A stretch of 64,000 nt of DNA from Tragulus kanchil (taxonomy: Eukaryota > Chordata > Mammalia > Artiodactyla > Tragulidae): the NCBI GenBank assembly GCA_022376925.1, contig JAIOJX010000032.1, positions 100,804,794 to 100,868,793 on the forward strand, in the 5' to 3' direction. The notes below the pieces were generated by a model. That model did no database searches. It saw nothing but the letters and a program-made list of their open reading frames with translations, and had not been told where the DNA came from. This document shows positions 35,737-47,345 of the stretch, in pieces (within the stretch, counting starts at the first letter, position 1; every line of letters begins with the position of its first letter). The position numbers and the translations under genes were made by a program.

Positions 35737-36215
35737 GTTCAGTCGCTAAGTCGTATCTAACTCTGTGACCCCATGGACTGCAGGATAGCAGGCTTCCCTG
35801 TGCTTCACTATCACCCAGAGCTTGCTCAAACTCATGTTAGTTGAGTCAATGATGGCATCCAACCATCTCATCCTTTGTCACTCCCTTTCCTCCTGGTCTC
35901 AATCCTTCCCAGCATCAAGGCCTTTTCCATTGAGTCAGCTCTTTGCATCAAGAGCCAAAGTACTAGAGCTATACCATCAGTCCTTCCAAAGAGTATTCAG
36001 GGTTGATTTCCTTTAGGACTTACTGGTTTGATCTCCTTGCTGTCCAAGGGACTCTCAAGAGTCCTCCAGCACCACAATTCAAAAGCACCAATCTTTTGGC
36101 ACTCATCCTTCTTTATAGTCCAACTCTCACATCCGTACATGATACTTGAAAAACCATGCCTTTGACTACATGAACCTTTGTCAGCGAAGTGAAGTCTCTG
36201 CTTCCTTTACAGTCA
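35737..36215 (-). mobile_element. BovB LINE 3' fragment
   Basis: ttgttcagtcgctaagtcgt, catccaaccatctcatcctt, tcccagcatcaaggcctttt and cacatccgtacatgatactt follow the reverse complement of the BovB 3' region, up to cctttgtcagcgaagtg. Old, with several indels. Confidence 0.82.
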
Positions 36216-36842
36216 AGCACTTCTGGAACCCAGAACTACTACGTATTAATTCTGCAACCTTGGGGAATTGACTTACTTGTATGTACATATGTGGATAGAA
36301 CTTTTTATTCCCCAGGGTTCTTTGTGAATGCCTATAATGTATCTGGTTCATTGCTATGCAACAGTCAGTTCTCTTTATTTCCTTTTCTGAAACAATGACA
36401 GCATGTCTTGCATTATAATTCATGGTGTACATGTTTGTTTCCTGTGGTTCACAGTAAGCACCTTGAGGTCAGAGACCATTTGATATTTTTCTCTGTATCT
36501 CTGCAACCAACAAAACTTTATTAAAGAATGAAATAATAAATCAGACTTCAGTGAGAGAGTATGGTAGATCTGACAATTTGAATAACTCTCCTGACTAAAA
36601 CAGGTAAAGTGAAGAAGAATATTTGGGTGGACAATTCATAAAAGCATCACAGAATTGATGTAAAAGGAAGCATCCACATACCAGGATCCCTGAAAAATGA
36701 GTGAGCCCCAAAGCTACTCTTGCCCTGAGGGCTTTCATGGGCTTTGAATTCCTTGAGCTCCTGTTTTGATTGCATGGTATGCAGACAACTGGAGAGATAT
36801 ACACTCACTTTGGGCAGTTTCTGGGATAATAGGAGCATGGGT

Positions 36843-37042
36843 GTATACTCAGCCCTCTCCAACTCTTTGCAGTTCCATGGACTGTAGTCCGCCAGGCTCC
36901 TCTGTCCATGGTATTCTCCAGGCAAGAATACTGGAGTGAGTTGCCTTTTCATCCTCCAGAGGATCTTCCCAACCCGGGGATCCAACCCATGTCTCCTGCA
37001 GTGGCAGGTGGATTCTTTGCCACTGAGCCACCAGCGAAGCCC
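36843..37042 (-). mobile_element. Bov-A2/Bov-tA-type SINE, antisense
   Basis: cagccctctccaactctttg, ccatggactgtagtccgcca, ggcaagaatactggagtgag and gccactgagccaccagcgaagccc are the reverse complement of the Bov-A2 dimer. Confidence 0.85.
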
Positions 37043-37146
37043 ATATAATAGGAGACTCCTGTATAAAGTTGGAATCTCAAAGAATTATGTTCACACAGAA
37101 TAAATAGCATTATGCCTATTGGTAACAATGCTTTATTGTATACTTG

Positions 37147-39350
37147 TAAATGTATTTCAAGAGTAGACATCTTATATAATAAATGTAGTAGACCTAAATT
37201 TTAAAAAATTAAAAAATAAAGAAATAGGACGAATAAAGACACTTCTAATGAGGGAATTGCCATGTGAGAAAGCACAGAGATAGTATTCAATCAAAAACCA
37301 AGCCTTAAATTAGAGGTGGATAGACTAATTTGGAATATAGAAAAGAAATGGAAAGGAGGAAAACAAGCTGAAGTAAATAAAGGAGTTGAAGGAGAGGCCT
37401 AAATATGGGTCTGAAAGCCATTTTTATGTAGTTATGTACTGTCCGTGAAGCATCACTATAGAGTTGGTAATTATGCTATATTGAAAAGTCTGAAGAAAAT
37501 TCTTCTGAGTAATCTGCACATACTGCTAAAGTGCAAAAGGTTGTTGTTGTTCAGTTGCTAGGTCGTGTCCTACTCTTTGTGACCCCATGAACCACAGCAC
37601 ACAAAGCCTGCCTTGTCCTTCACCATTTCCTGAAACTTGCCCAAGCTCATGTCTATTGAATTGGTAATAATTTCCAACCATCTCATTCTCTGCCACGCTC
37701 TTCTCCTTTTGCCTTCAATCTTTCCCAGCATCAGGACCTTTTCCAGTGAGTTGACTGTTCACATCAAGTGGCCAAAGTATTAGAGCTTCAGCATCAGTCC
37801 TTCCAATGAACATTCAGGGCTGATTTCTTTAGGATTGAGCTGTACTCATGATTTGTGCCCTTTATTGTCTTTTAATTTTAAAAATTTACAGTGAAATTAT
37901 ACTGTAATTTTAATTTTACTAAGCTAAGTGTCAAAAGATAAACACAGAATGTATACTTTACAAACAAACAAAAAAATAGAATGAAGAAAAGAGAAGAAAT
38001 CTCAGTCAATCAAATACAAGGAAAATGAGGGGAAAACAAAACGTTTGTAATAAAACATTAAATATTTAATTTCAAAATATCAGTGAACACCATAAGCATG
38101 AAACTCTCTATTTAGAGGATATATACATTTGAATTATTCAATATTAAAAATATTTGAGAACCTTTTATATCCCCAGAATTGTTCTAGATGTTTGGAGATA
38201 GAGCAGTAAACAAGCCAGACAAAATCACTGTCCTTATGAAGGTTGCATAAATGTATTTCAAGAGTAGACATCTTATATAATAAATGTAGTAGACCTAAAT
38301 TTTAAAAAATTAAAAAATAAAGAAATAGGACGAATAAAGACACTTCTAATGAGGGAATTGCCATGTGAGAAAGCACAGAGATAGTATTCAATCAAAAACC
38401 AAGCCTTAAATTAGAGGTGGATAGACTAATTTGGAATATAGAAAAGAAATGGAAAGGAGGAAAACAAGCTGAAGTAAATAAAGGAGTTGAAGGAGAGGCC
38501 TAAATATGGGTCTGAAAGCCATTTTTATGTAGTTATGTACTGTCCGTGAAGCATCACTATAGAGTTGGTAATTATGCTATATTGAAAAGTCTGAAGAAAA
38601 TTCTTCTGAGTAATCTGCACATACTGCTAAAGTGCAAAAGGTTGTTGTTGTTCAGTTGCTAGGTCGTGTCCTACTCTTTGTGACCCCATGAACCACAGCA
38701 CACAAAGCCTGCCTTGTCCTTCACCATTTCCTGAAACTTGCCCAAGCTCATGTCTATTGAATTGGTAATAATTTCCAACCATCTCATTCTCTGCCACGCT
38801 CTTCTCCTTTTGCCTTCAATCTTTCCCAGCATCAGGACCTTTTCCAGTGAGTTGACTGTTCACATCAAGTGGCCAAAGTATTAGAGCTTCAGCATCAGTC
38901 CTTCCAATGAACATTCAGGGCTGATTTCTTTAGGATTGAGCTGTACTCATGATTTGTGCCCTTTATTGTCTTTTAATTTTAAAAATTTACAGTGAAATTA
39001 TACTGTAATTTTAATTTTACTAAGCTAAGTGTCAAAAGATAAACACAGAATGTATACTTTACAAACAAACAAAAAAATAGAATGAAGAAAAGAGAAGAAA
39101 TCTCAGTCAATCAAATACAAGGAAAATGAGGGGAAAACAAAACGTTTGTAATAAAACATTAAATATTTAATTTCAAAATATCAGTGAACACCATAAGCAT
39201 GAAACTCTCTATTTAGAGGATATATACATTTGAATTATTCAATATTAAAAATATTTGAGAACCTTTTATATCCCCAGAATTGTTCTAGATGTTTGGAGAT
39301 AGAGCAGTAAACAAGCCAGACAAAAATCACTGTCCTTATGAAGGTTGCAT
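37147..39350 (+). repeat. Tandem duplication 11 (1101-bp unit)
   Basis: Bases 37147-38247 recur at 38248-39350, apart from one extra a near the end (caaaatcac versus caaaaatcac). Each copy contains the same BovB fragment. Confidence 0.95.
37540..37845 (-). mobile_element. BovB LINE 3' fragment
   Basis: ttgttgttgttcagttgcta, gaccccatgaaccacagcac, ccaaccatctcattctctgc and gcatcagtccttccaatgaa match the reverse complement of BovB. Truncated after gctgatttctttaggattg. Copied at about 38641-38946. Confidence 0.82.
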
Positions 39351-41300
39351 TCGGATCTGAGAAGACAGATGATAAATATATAAACAATAAAATATTTACT
39401 ATGTGGGATATTAATAAATATTATAGAAAAATAATAAAGCAAAAGAGAATTAGGGAAGCAAGTAGAAGGAATTTATGTTGCAATTTTAAAGTGCTCACAG
39501 ATGATCCCAAAGATGTAAAATAGATGAAGAATGGAGCAATATCTATCCAGTATGTTCTAGGGAGAGGGAGAAAAGAGTGCATCTGTTCTGGGGCAGGAGC
39601 CTAGTAGATGTGCTGGTAGAATAGCAAGGAGGCCAGCATGGTTGGAACAGTATAGGAGGAAACCATGGTAAGAGATGAGGTAAGAGATATACCAAAGGAC
39701 CAGGGGCTTTTGTAGACCATTGCAAGAACATTGCCATTTATTCTAAGTAATATTAAAAGCCTAGTGAACTGTTTTGAGCACAAGAACAATCTGACTTGTA
39801 TTTTAAAGAATCATCTTGGCTGCTGTCTGGAAAGAAGAATGTAGAAGAAGAACCTGGGACTTGCTAGGAATTGGCTGCAATAATTTAAGTGAGAGGCAAT
39901 GGTAGCTTGGAAAAGGGTACCATGGTCAAGTTGAGATGTATTTGGATTTCAGCTGTCATGTGAAAGTCAAACTGATGCATGTCTGTGATTGGAGGTGGGA
40001 TATAAGGCAGGAGTTAAGGATGTCCTCGAGGTTTTGGACCTGAGCAACTGAAAGGAAGGGTTGCCACTCTTGTTGAGATGAGGCCAATTTAGGTAGAGCA
40101 CATTCGCAGAGAGGAAGTGAGAGTTTGATTTGGAATGTAATATGTTGAGACAACCAAATGGAAGCAGTATGAAGTTGATGAGGTAACTAGAAGTCATTAG
40201 AGAGATGTCTAGGTTAGAGATGTAAATTTGGGAGCTGTTTTTAAAATGAAGCCAAAAATTTTTACACTTGCTTTAGCCAAAAGAAGGATTAAGAAAGAAA
40301 AAAAAAATCCTGAAATAAGAATAGAAATAAGAATGAAGCTACTGTATGTTCAGCATCTTTGCTTATAAAAAGTTAAAAAAAATAAATGATATTCATCATT
40401 TAAAAAAAAATCTTCATGCTAGAGAAATTGATAACTCTGTAAGGAACAGCAGGGCCCTGTGCCTCTGGAGACTGACATTCATTGAGGTAGTTTGGGGCCG
40501 ATGTGCTAATTGACTTCTTATCAGAAGATAAAATCTTGCAGCTTGGTGCTTTTAATCAACAGACAAAAGCCCAATGTGCTTGTTGTTCTTTATCATCTGT
40601 ATTACTACTTATTTCTGATTAATAGTTCATGTCCGAAAGTGGTTCTGAGTCACCAATACTCTAAACATTAACCTATGCCAACTGATAAAAAGGTGGCAGT
40701 TTTATGGTCATGACAAGTTTACATCCCTGTGAAATATGCCAGCTCCTACAGTTAACAGACTAGCTACTTGTGCAAGCGATCCCTAGACATTTTTCAACCT
40801 GGCACACTGTCTCACTGAGTCTTTCACTAATGAATAATAAATGTTGACTAGTGCTCAATCAGCCTAAGAAATTTTGCATTAAGAAAAAATGCTACAAAAC
40901 TGGATAAAGTCATCAAAATGTAGGAAGAGAAGCCCCATGGCTGCACCTTGGCAGACTTCAGCGTTTGAGGTTGGGGATTAGAGGGAGAACCTTCCAAGAA
41001 GAGGGAGGAGGCATTGGTTTACTGGGTAATTAGCATCTTTCATTAAAATGTATTAATTCCTGCCACAGTTGTCTAAGAGTAGAGATGACTGGCATTATCC
41101 CAACTGGAGAGAATCATAACTGAGGCTCAGCAAGGTGAAGGAGTTTCTCACAGGATCATCCAAACCAGTGACATAAGCCAGTGTTAGCATATTTCATCTG
41201 CTTGTTCCTATTCCTGCCTCCATTGCCAGTGATGTGTGTGAATGGGTTGATGACAGCAGTGGATGAGATGTTCTCAAGGGGTTCTCTGTTTTCCTTGCAG
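39351..41300. other. Intron upstream of the first YDDV exon
   Basis: AT-rich single-copy DNA with poly-A runs near 40295 and 40400. Short open frames near 39540-40200 on the - strand match no family. No other exon with a frame-consistent splice pair was found. Confidence 0.45.
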
Positions 41301-41412
41301 GTGAGTATGTGAAGGCCTTGGAGATGACTAGAGAAAGCCTAGACCAAGGAGCCATTAAGCCAAATTCCACTTCAGAGATCTACGATGATGTTGCATTCTC
41401 TGGGAGAGGGAG
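41301..41412 (+). CDS. FYB2: FYB2 exon with first YDDV motif
   Basis: The acceptor tttccttgcag and the donor gtaagt bound 112 bp reading EYVKALEMTRESLDQGAIKP, NSTSEIYDDVAFSGRG, with two bases completing Cys at the start and ag left at the end. YDDV at 41381-41392 matches the motif that, when phosphorylated in FYB1, binds the SLP-76 SH2 domain; the same role is inferred here. The exon is the left edge of a duplicated block. Its copy at 42450-42551 carries a 10-bp loss, so this copy is the authentic one. Confidence 0.9.
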
Positions 41413-41465
41413 GTAAGTGTATCCTCAGCAGGATGAATGTGCTGAGATTTGAAAGCACAGTACAT

Positions 41466-41590
41466 GGATTTCCCTGGTGGTCCAGTGGTGAAGACTCTGC
41501 TTCCAGTGCAGCGGATGCAGGTTTGATTTCTGGGCAGAGAACTGAAATCACAAATGCTGGCATGGCCAAAAACAGAAAAAAATACAACAC
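41466..41590 (+). mobile_element. Short tRNA-derived SINE (Bov-tA-like)
   Basis: atttccctggtggtccagtg, gaagactctgcttccagtgc, caggtttgatttctgggcag and an A-rich end (gaaaaaaatacaacacaac). Copied at 42605-42729. Confidence 0.75.
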
Positions 41591-41984
41591 AACATGACAG
41601 GTCAGTGGTCCTTGTATCTTCTCTCCCCGTAGAGCAAAGTCAGATTTCTCTGACTCATTTGCCTCACATAATGGGAAGTGTAAGAAGATATTTGAAACTA
41701 TCAGTAGGAATTGCTAAGAGATTCTTTGGCAGATTAGTAACAAGGTACCTTTTATTTATATACTTTCATTAATACCATCTGGGTGGGGTGATGATAAACT
41801 AACAGAAGTGCTTCACGGTATGTGTGAATAGATGCATTTAGAATCAGGAAGATACTGGTAATGGGTGTTTCATGGCAAGAAAACAACTTAGATATGAAAT
41901 CATTTTCTTCCTGATTTCCTCACAATCCAAGTCTGATGATAGGCATGTTTTACTTAAAACACTCCTATGGATTCTCAATAACCA

Positions 41985-42235
41985 TTTTTAAAATTGAAGC
42001 ATAGTTGATTCATTGCATTAATTTCAAATACAATTCAGTATTTTAGATGATTCAGTATTTTAGATTCTATCATATAGATGATACTGTACTTATACTTACT
42101 ATAAGATATTGGTCATAGCCCCTATGCTACTTATTATATCCTTGTGCCTTGTGTCTTATTTATTTTATAGCTAGTAGTTTGTATACCTTAATGCTATTCC
42201 AATCTTGCCCCCTGACGTTGCTCCTTCCTCCACCA
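41985..42235 (-). mobile_element. L1 3' fragment, antisense
   Basis: tttaaaattgaagcatagttgatt, gatattggtcatagccccta and gctagtagtttgtatacctt match the reverse complement of an older L1 3' UTR. Copied about 1139 bp downstream. Confidence 0.55.
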
Positions 42236-42449
42236 TTCTTCCCTCTGGTAACCTTGTTGTTGTTCAGTTGCTAAATCATGTCTGACTCATTGCAACCCCA
42301 CAGATTGCTGCATACCAAGCTTCTCTGTCCTTCACTATCTCCAAGCATTTGCTCACACTCAAGTCCATTGAGTCAGTCGTGCCATCCAACCATCTCATTC
42401 TCTGTCACCCCCTTCTTTCACATTGGGTCAATAGTCAACTCTTCCGCAG

Positions 42450-42551
42450 GTGGGTATGTGAAGGCCTTGGAGATGACTAGAGAAAGCCAAAAATTAAGCC
42501 AAATTCCACTTCAGAGATCTACGATGATGTTGCATTCTCTGGGAGAGGGAG
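42450..42551 (+). pseudogene. Broken duplicate of the FYB2 YDDV exon
   Basis: This matches the exon at 41301-41412 except for a substitution near its start (gtgggt for gtgagt) and a net 10-bp loss in the middle, where codons for LDQGAI should lie. The loss frameshifts the copy, so the YDDV codons are out of the incoming frame. The damage lies beside the duplication junction while the rest of the unit is nearly identical to the original, which points to an error-rich assembly join rather than a decaying paralogous exon. Confidence 0.8.
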
Positions 42552-43396
42552 GTAAGTGTATCCTCAGCAGGATGAATGTGCTGAGATTTGAAAGCACAGT
42601 ACATGGATTTCCCTGGTGGTCCAGTGGTGAAGACTCTGCTTCCAGTGCAGCGGATGCAGGTTTGATTTCTGGGCAGAGAACTGAAATCACAAATGCTGGC
42701 ATGGCCAAAAACAGAAAAAAATACAACACAACATGACAGGTCAGTGGTCCTTGTATCTTCTCTCCCCGTAGAGCAAAGTCAGATTTCTCTGACTCATTTG
42801 CCTCACATAATGGGAAGTGTAAGAAGATATTTGAAACTATCAGTAGGAATTGCTAAGAGATTCTTTGGCAGATTAGTAACAAGGTACCTTTTATTTATAT
42901 ACTTTCATTAATACCATCTGGGTGGGGTGATGATAAACTAACAGAAGTGCTTCACGGTATGTGTGAATAGATGCATTTAGAATCAGGAAGATACTGGTAA
43001 TGGGTGTTTCATGGCAAGAAAACAACTTAGATATGAAATCATTTTCTTCCTGATTTCCTCACAATCCAAGTCTGATGATAGGCATGTTTTACTTAAAACA
43101 CTCCTATGGATTCTCAATAACCATTTTTAAAATTGAAGCATAGTTGATTCATTGCATTAATTTCAAATACAATTCAGTATTTTAGATGATTCAGTATTTT
43201 AGATTCTATCATATAGATGATACTGTACTTATACTTACTATAAGATATTGGTCATAGCCCCTATGCTACTTATTATATCCTTGTGCCTTGTGTCTTATTT
43301 ATTTTATAGCTAGTAGTTTGTATACCTTAATGCTATTCCAATCTTGCCCCCTGACGTTGCTCCTTCCTCCACCATTCTTCCCTCTGGTAACCTTGT

Positions 43397-43781
43397 TGTT
43401 GTTCAGTTGCTAAATCATGTCTGACTCATTGCAACCCCACAGATTGCTGCATACCAAGCTTCTCTGTCCTTCACTATCTCCAAGCATTTGCTCACACTCA
43501 AGTCCATTGAGTCAGTCGTGCCATCCAACCATCTCATTCTCTGTCACCCCCTTCTCCTCTGATCTTTTCCAGCATTGGGCTCTTTAAATGAGTCAACTCT
43601 TCCCATCAGGTGACCAAAGTATTGGACGTTTTGTTTCAGCATCAGTCCTTCCAATGAATATCCAGTGTTGATTTCCTTTAGGATTGACTGATTTGATCTC
43701 CTTGCTGTCCAGGGGACTCTCAAGAGTCTCCTCCAGCATCAGTTCAAAAGCATCAATTCTTTGGCGCTCAGCCTTATCTTT
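43397..43781 (-). mobile_element. BovB LINE, right part of split element
   Basis: gttcagttgctaaatcatgt through ggcgctcagccttatcttt is antisense BovB. The same element continues after the nested SINE at 44138. Its outer part is also present at 42256-42415 in the first copy of the duplication. Confidence 0.85.
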
Positions 43782-43803
43782 AAAAAAAAAAAAAAAAAAA
43801 GAT

Positions 43804-43834
<31 letters not shown>

Positions 43835-44137
43835 TTTTGGGCGGGGGTTGGGTTGGGGAGGGAGGGGAGTGGGCGGGCCACTTCTATTGGTCTTTCATTT
43901 CTCTATTTTCATCCGTCTCTGTTCCTTGACTCCTGTGGGCCTCCCATCGCGGTGGCGTCTGTCGTCGCAGAGCGCCGGCTCTGGTCGCATGCGCTCCAGA
44001 GCTCTGGCTCGTTGATTGGACACATTGGTCCAGCCGCTCGGCGGCACATGGGATCTTCCCAGGCCAGGGATTGAACCGGCGCCCCTTGCACTGCAAGGCG
44101 GTGTCCTTACCCACTGGACCACCAGGAGAAGCCCCAC
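43782..44137 (-). mobile_element. Young CHR-like SINE nested in BovB
   Basis: Poly-A, then (TTTA)n, a G-rich tract, ggccacttctattggtctttc and the head ggaccaccaggagaagcccca. The target duplication ccttatcttt is perfect (43772-43781 and 44138-44147) and splits a BovB element, so the SINE is younger than that BovB. Confidence 0.9.
43802..43840. repeat. (TTTA)n microsatellite in SINE tail
   Basis: About nine uninterrupted ttta units follow an 18-base A run, at the 3' tail of the antisense SINE. Likely polymorphic in length. Confidence 0.85.
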
Positions 44138-44427
44138 CCTTATCTTTATGGTCCACATCTCTCATATCTGTACATAACCACTGGAAAAAAAAAAAAAAAG
44201 CTTTGACTATATGCACCTTTGTTGGCAAAGTGATGTCTCTGTTTTTTGATACACTGTCTAGGTTTGTCATAGCTTTTCTTCAAAGAGCAAGCATCTTTTA
44301 ATTTCATGGCTGCAGTCACCATCCACAGTGATTTTGGAACCCAAGAGAAGATAATCTGTTATTGTTTCCACTTTTTCACCATCTATTTGCCATGAAGCCA
44401 TGGGACTGGATGCCACAAACTTAAGTC
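44138..44427 (-). mobile_element. BovB LINE, left part of split element
   Basis: Continues the BovB from before the SINE: ggtccacatctctcatatctg, gctttgactatatgcacctt, gtctaggtttgtcatagctt, caccatctatttgccatgaag. Confidence 0.85.
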
Positions 44428-47345
44428 TTTTTTTTTTCTTTTTCATTTTAGTTTTATTTTTTTTAATTGAAGGATAATAGCTTTACAGAGTTGTTTTGTT
44501 TATTGCTAAACATCAACCTGAATCAGCCACAGGTGTACACACATTCCCTCCCTCCTCAACTTCCCTCTCCTTTCCCTCCCCATCCCATCCCTCTAGGTTG
44601 TTACAGAGCCCCTATTTGAATTCCCTTAGTCTTACAGCAAATTCCCATTGCTTATGTATTTTAAATATGGTAAAGTAGGTTTCCATGTTACTCTTGCCAT
44701 ACCTCTCACCCACTCCTCCTGCAATGTCCGTAAGTCTGTTCTCTATGTCTGTTTCTCCATTCTGCCCTGCAGCACTCATATATATGTTAGTACACAATAT
44801 TTATCTTTCTCTTTCTGACTCACTTCACTACATGTAATACATTTTATGTTCATGCACCTCATTAGGGTTGACTCAAATGCATTCCTTTTAATGGCTGAGT
44901 AATATACCATTGTATATATGTACCACAGCTTCTTTATCCATTCATCTGCCAATGGACATCTGTGCTGCTAGATTGGACATCTAGGTTGCTTCCATGTTGT
45001 AACTATTGTAAACAGTTCTGTGAGGAACAATGGGGTCCATGTGTCTTTTTCAATTTTGGTTTCTGCAGGGTATGTGCCTAGTAGTGGGACTGCTGGGTCT
45101 TGTTTTTTAAGGAATCTCCATACAGTCTTCCATAGTGGTTGTATCAATTTACGTTCCCACCAACAGTGCAAGAGGGTTCCCTTTTCTCCACACCCTCTCC
45201 AGCGTTTATTGTTTGTAGACTTTTTGATAATGGCCATTCTGACTGGTGTGAAGTGGCGTCTCATTGTAGTTTTGATTTACATTTCTCTAATAATGAGTGA
45301 TATTGAGCATATTTTCATGTGTTTGTTGGCCGTCTGTATGTCTTCTGGAGTGATGGCTCTTTGGGTCTTTTTCCCACTTTTTGATTGGGTTGGGTTTTTG
45401 TCATTGTTGTTGTTACTGAGTTATTCAAGCTGCTTTTATATTTTGGAAATTAATCCTTTGTCAGTTGCTTCATTTTACTATTGTTTTCTCCCATTCTGAG
45501 GGTTGTCTTTTCACCTTGTTTATAGTTTACTTTGCTGTGCAAAAGCTTGTAAGTTTAAGTAGGTTCCACTTGTTTATTTTTGGTTTTCTTTCCATTACTC
45601 TAGGAGGTGGGTCACAGAAGACGACTTGCTTTGATTTACGTCATTGAGTGTTCTGCCTATGTGTTCCTCTAAGAGTTTTATGGTTTCTGGTCTTACATTT
45701 AGGTCTTTAATCCATTTTGTCTTTGTGTATGGTGTCAGGAAGTGGGGTTTTTTGTTTTTTCTTCAGTGTCTGCTGTCCGTCTCATTTCCCTTGCTGTGAG
45801 TGAGTGACAGTCTACCTTGCCTGCCTAGGATGCCCTTCACCACTAGACTGGTGTCTGGGCCTGCAGTGGGGGCAGGTCAGACTCTAATCTAGCCCTGCTC
45901 CTGTGTGTTCTTTCCTCCAATGTCCACAGATGTCAGAACGAGTGCATTTTGTGGGAATTGTCATTGTCCTTTAATACATTCATATACCCCGAGTCTGCCT
46001 AGCTGAACCTGTAGTTTCAATCTGCAGCTTATACAGCAGGTGGGAAGGTTTCATGTCCTCTTCTTTTGCCACCTTGTCCCTGGATTTCAGTTCTGATTTG
46101 GTCTTCGCCTCTGCGTGTGTGGGTCATCCACCAGGGTTTGCTCCTGAGGCTGCCCTAGTGAGGGCCAGGTGTGGAGATGGCGCAGCTGCCTAAGTCGTGG
46201 GGACTCTGGCAGAATGAGGTGTTCAGGGTAGCTTGGGCTAAGGTAGCTAGAAATGTGGTGTTCTGTAAGGGAATGGCAACCCACTTCAGCTTTCCCGTTT
46301 AGAGAGTTCTCCAGACAGAGCAGGCTGGCAGGCCACAGTCCCAAGGATCGCAGAGTCCCACGTGACCGAAGTGCCGCCTCCTGCGCAGACGCAGGACGTC
46401 TTCTAACCTCTGGCAGCTCTGTCCAGTGGGGGTGGTGAATGGAGGGGGCGCGGTTTCTTGGGTAGTAGGGACCCCTGCGGTGCTGATTACACAGGCACAC
46501 TGGCGACTGCTGTTGCAGGGATACAGCGCTACTAGGGGTTTTTCTAGCTTGAGCGTGAAGGAGGCACAGCGAATTGGGTCACAGGGACCCTGGCTGTGCC
46601 AAATGTGCAGGGCTGTCTCATGTGGGGTTACTGTTCCTTTCTCTAGGATCCTAGTGCACACAAAGTTTTGTTTGTGCCCCCCAGAGTCTGTTTCCCCAGC
46701 GTTGCGCTGTGGCACTGTAATCCGGCTAATAGCAACTTCCTTCAAGAGGACTTAGGCTACAGGCCGCTCTTCCCCAGCTGACCCGTGCCTCTGCAGGAGA
46801 CACTCAAGGCAGGGCTGGCGGGCCTGCCGGCAGCCTTCTACAGGCTGCTCTCAGTATTCCGGGTGGCCCTCTATTCTGCCGGGTTTGCAAGTTCTCCTAG
46901 AGCTCACATTTTCCCAGGCCCTCCCTCTGAGCTGGGGTGAAGTGGGGGGCGGATAATTTATGGAATTTACTCTCAGTCTGTGAGCTGTTTATGGACTGAG
47001 AAGTGCAGCTTTCTATCACCCAGCTTGCCAAGATTCCACTGCTCCTGTTGGTTCCGTCTGTGAAGCAGCTTCCCAGGGCAGGGAGTCTCTTCCTGCTTCA
47101 CAACTCCCTTCCTCTGAGTGCAGGCCTCTGTCCCACAACCCCCTGTCTCTTCTTTCTCCTCCCCCTGCCCTTTTGTCTCTATTCTTTTCTCATGGAGCCC
47201 AGATTATCCCCTGGAGGCCTGGAGTCTTCTGTAGTTGCCTACGGCTGGCGTGTAGTTGTTGTTCCATATCTTGATGAGTTTTTGATGAATTTGTTGGGGA
47301 ACTGGTGATCTCCCCACCGTATTCCTCCACAATCTTGGAATCGTC
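44428..47345 (-). mobile_element. Internally deleted ruminant L1, antisense
   Basis: Read on the - strand, the right part (about 45800-47345) resembles a ruminant L1 5' UTR (ctgacccgtgcctctgcaggagacactc and ttcaagaggacttagg on the + strand). The left part (44428-45760) is the ORF2 C-terminus plus 3' UTR. A frame at 45264-44968 reads [20 protein letters not shown] and then [10 protein letters not shown], typical of L1 ORF2. ORF1 and most of ORF2 are absent between them. The 5' UTR part is partly repeated by the next tandem duplication. A Bov-A2 3' fragment may lie near 46264-46380. Confidence 0.7.

Larger units (their letters stand above)
41301..43558 (+). repeat. Tandem duplication 12 (1139-1149-bp unit), copies an exon
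   Basis: Bases 41301-42415 recur at 42450-43558. A spacer at about 42416-42449 reads as a deletion-rich version of 43556-43602 (attgggtcaatagtcaactcttcc for attgggctctttaaatgagtcaactcttcc). The first bases of the second copy are also damaged, breaking the copied exon. The rest is close to identical. Confidence 0.95.

Noticed and set aside
44968..45499. 98-codon (-) and 159-codon (+) open frames
   Set aside because: The - frame is L1 ORF2 C-terminal remnant and the + frame is its shadow.
46087..47308. Several 100-150-codon frames on both strands
   Set aside because: They lie in G/C-rich sequence that reads as an L1 5' UTR, repeat with the duplication and overlap each other; no splice link to FYB2.
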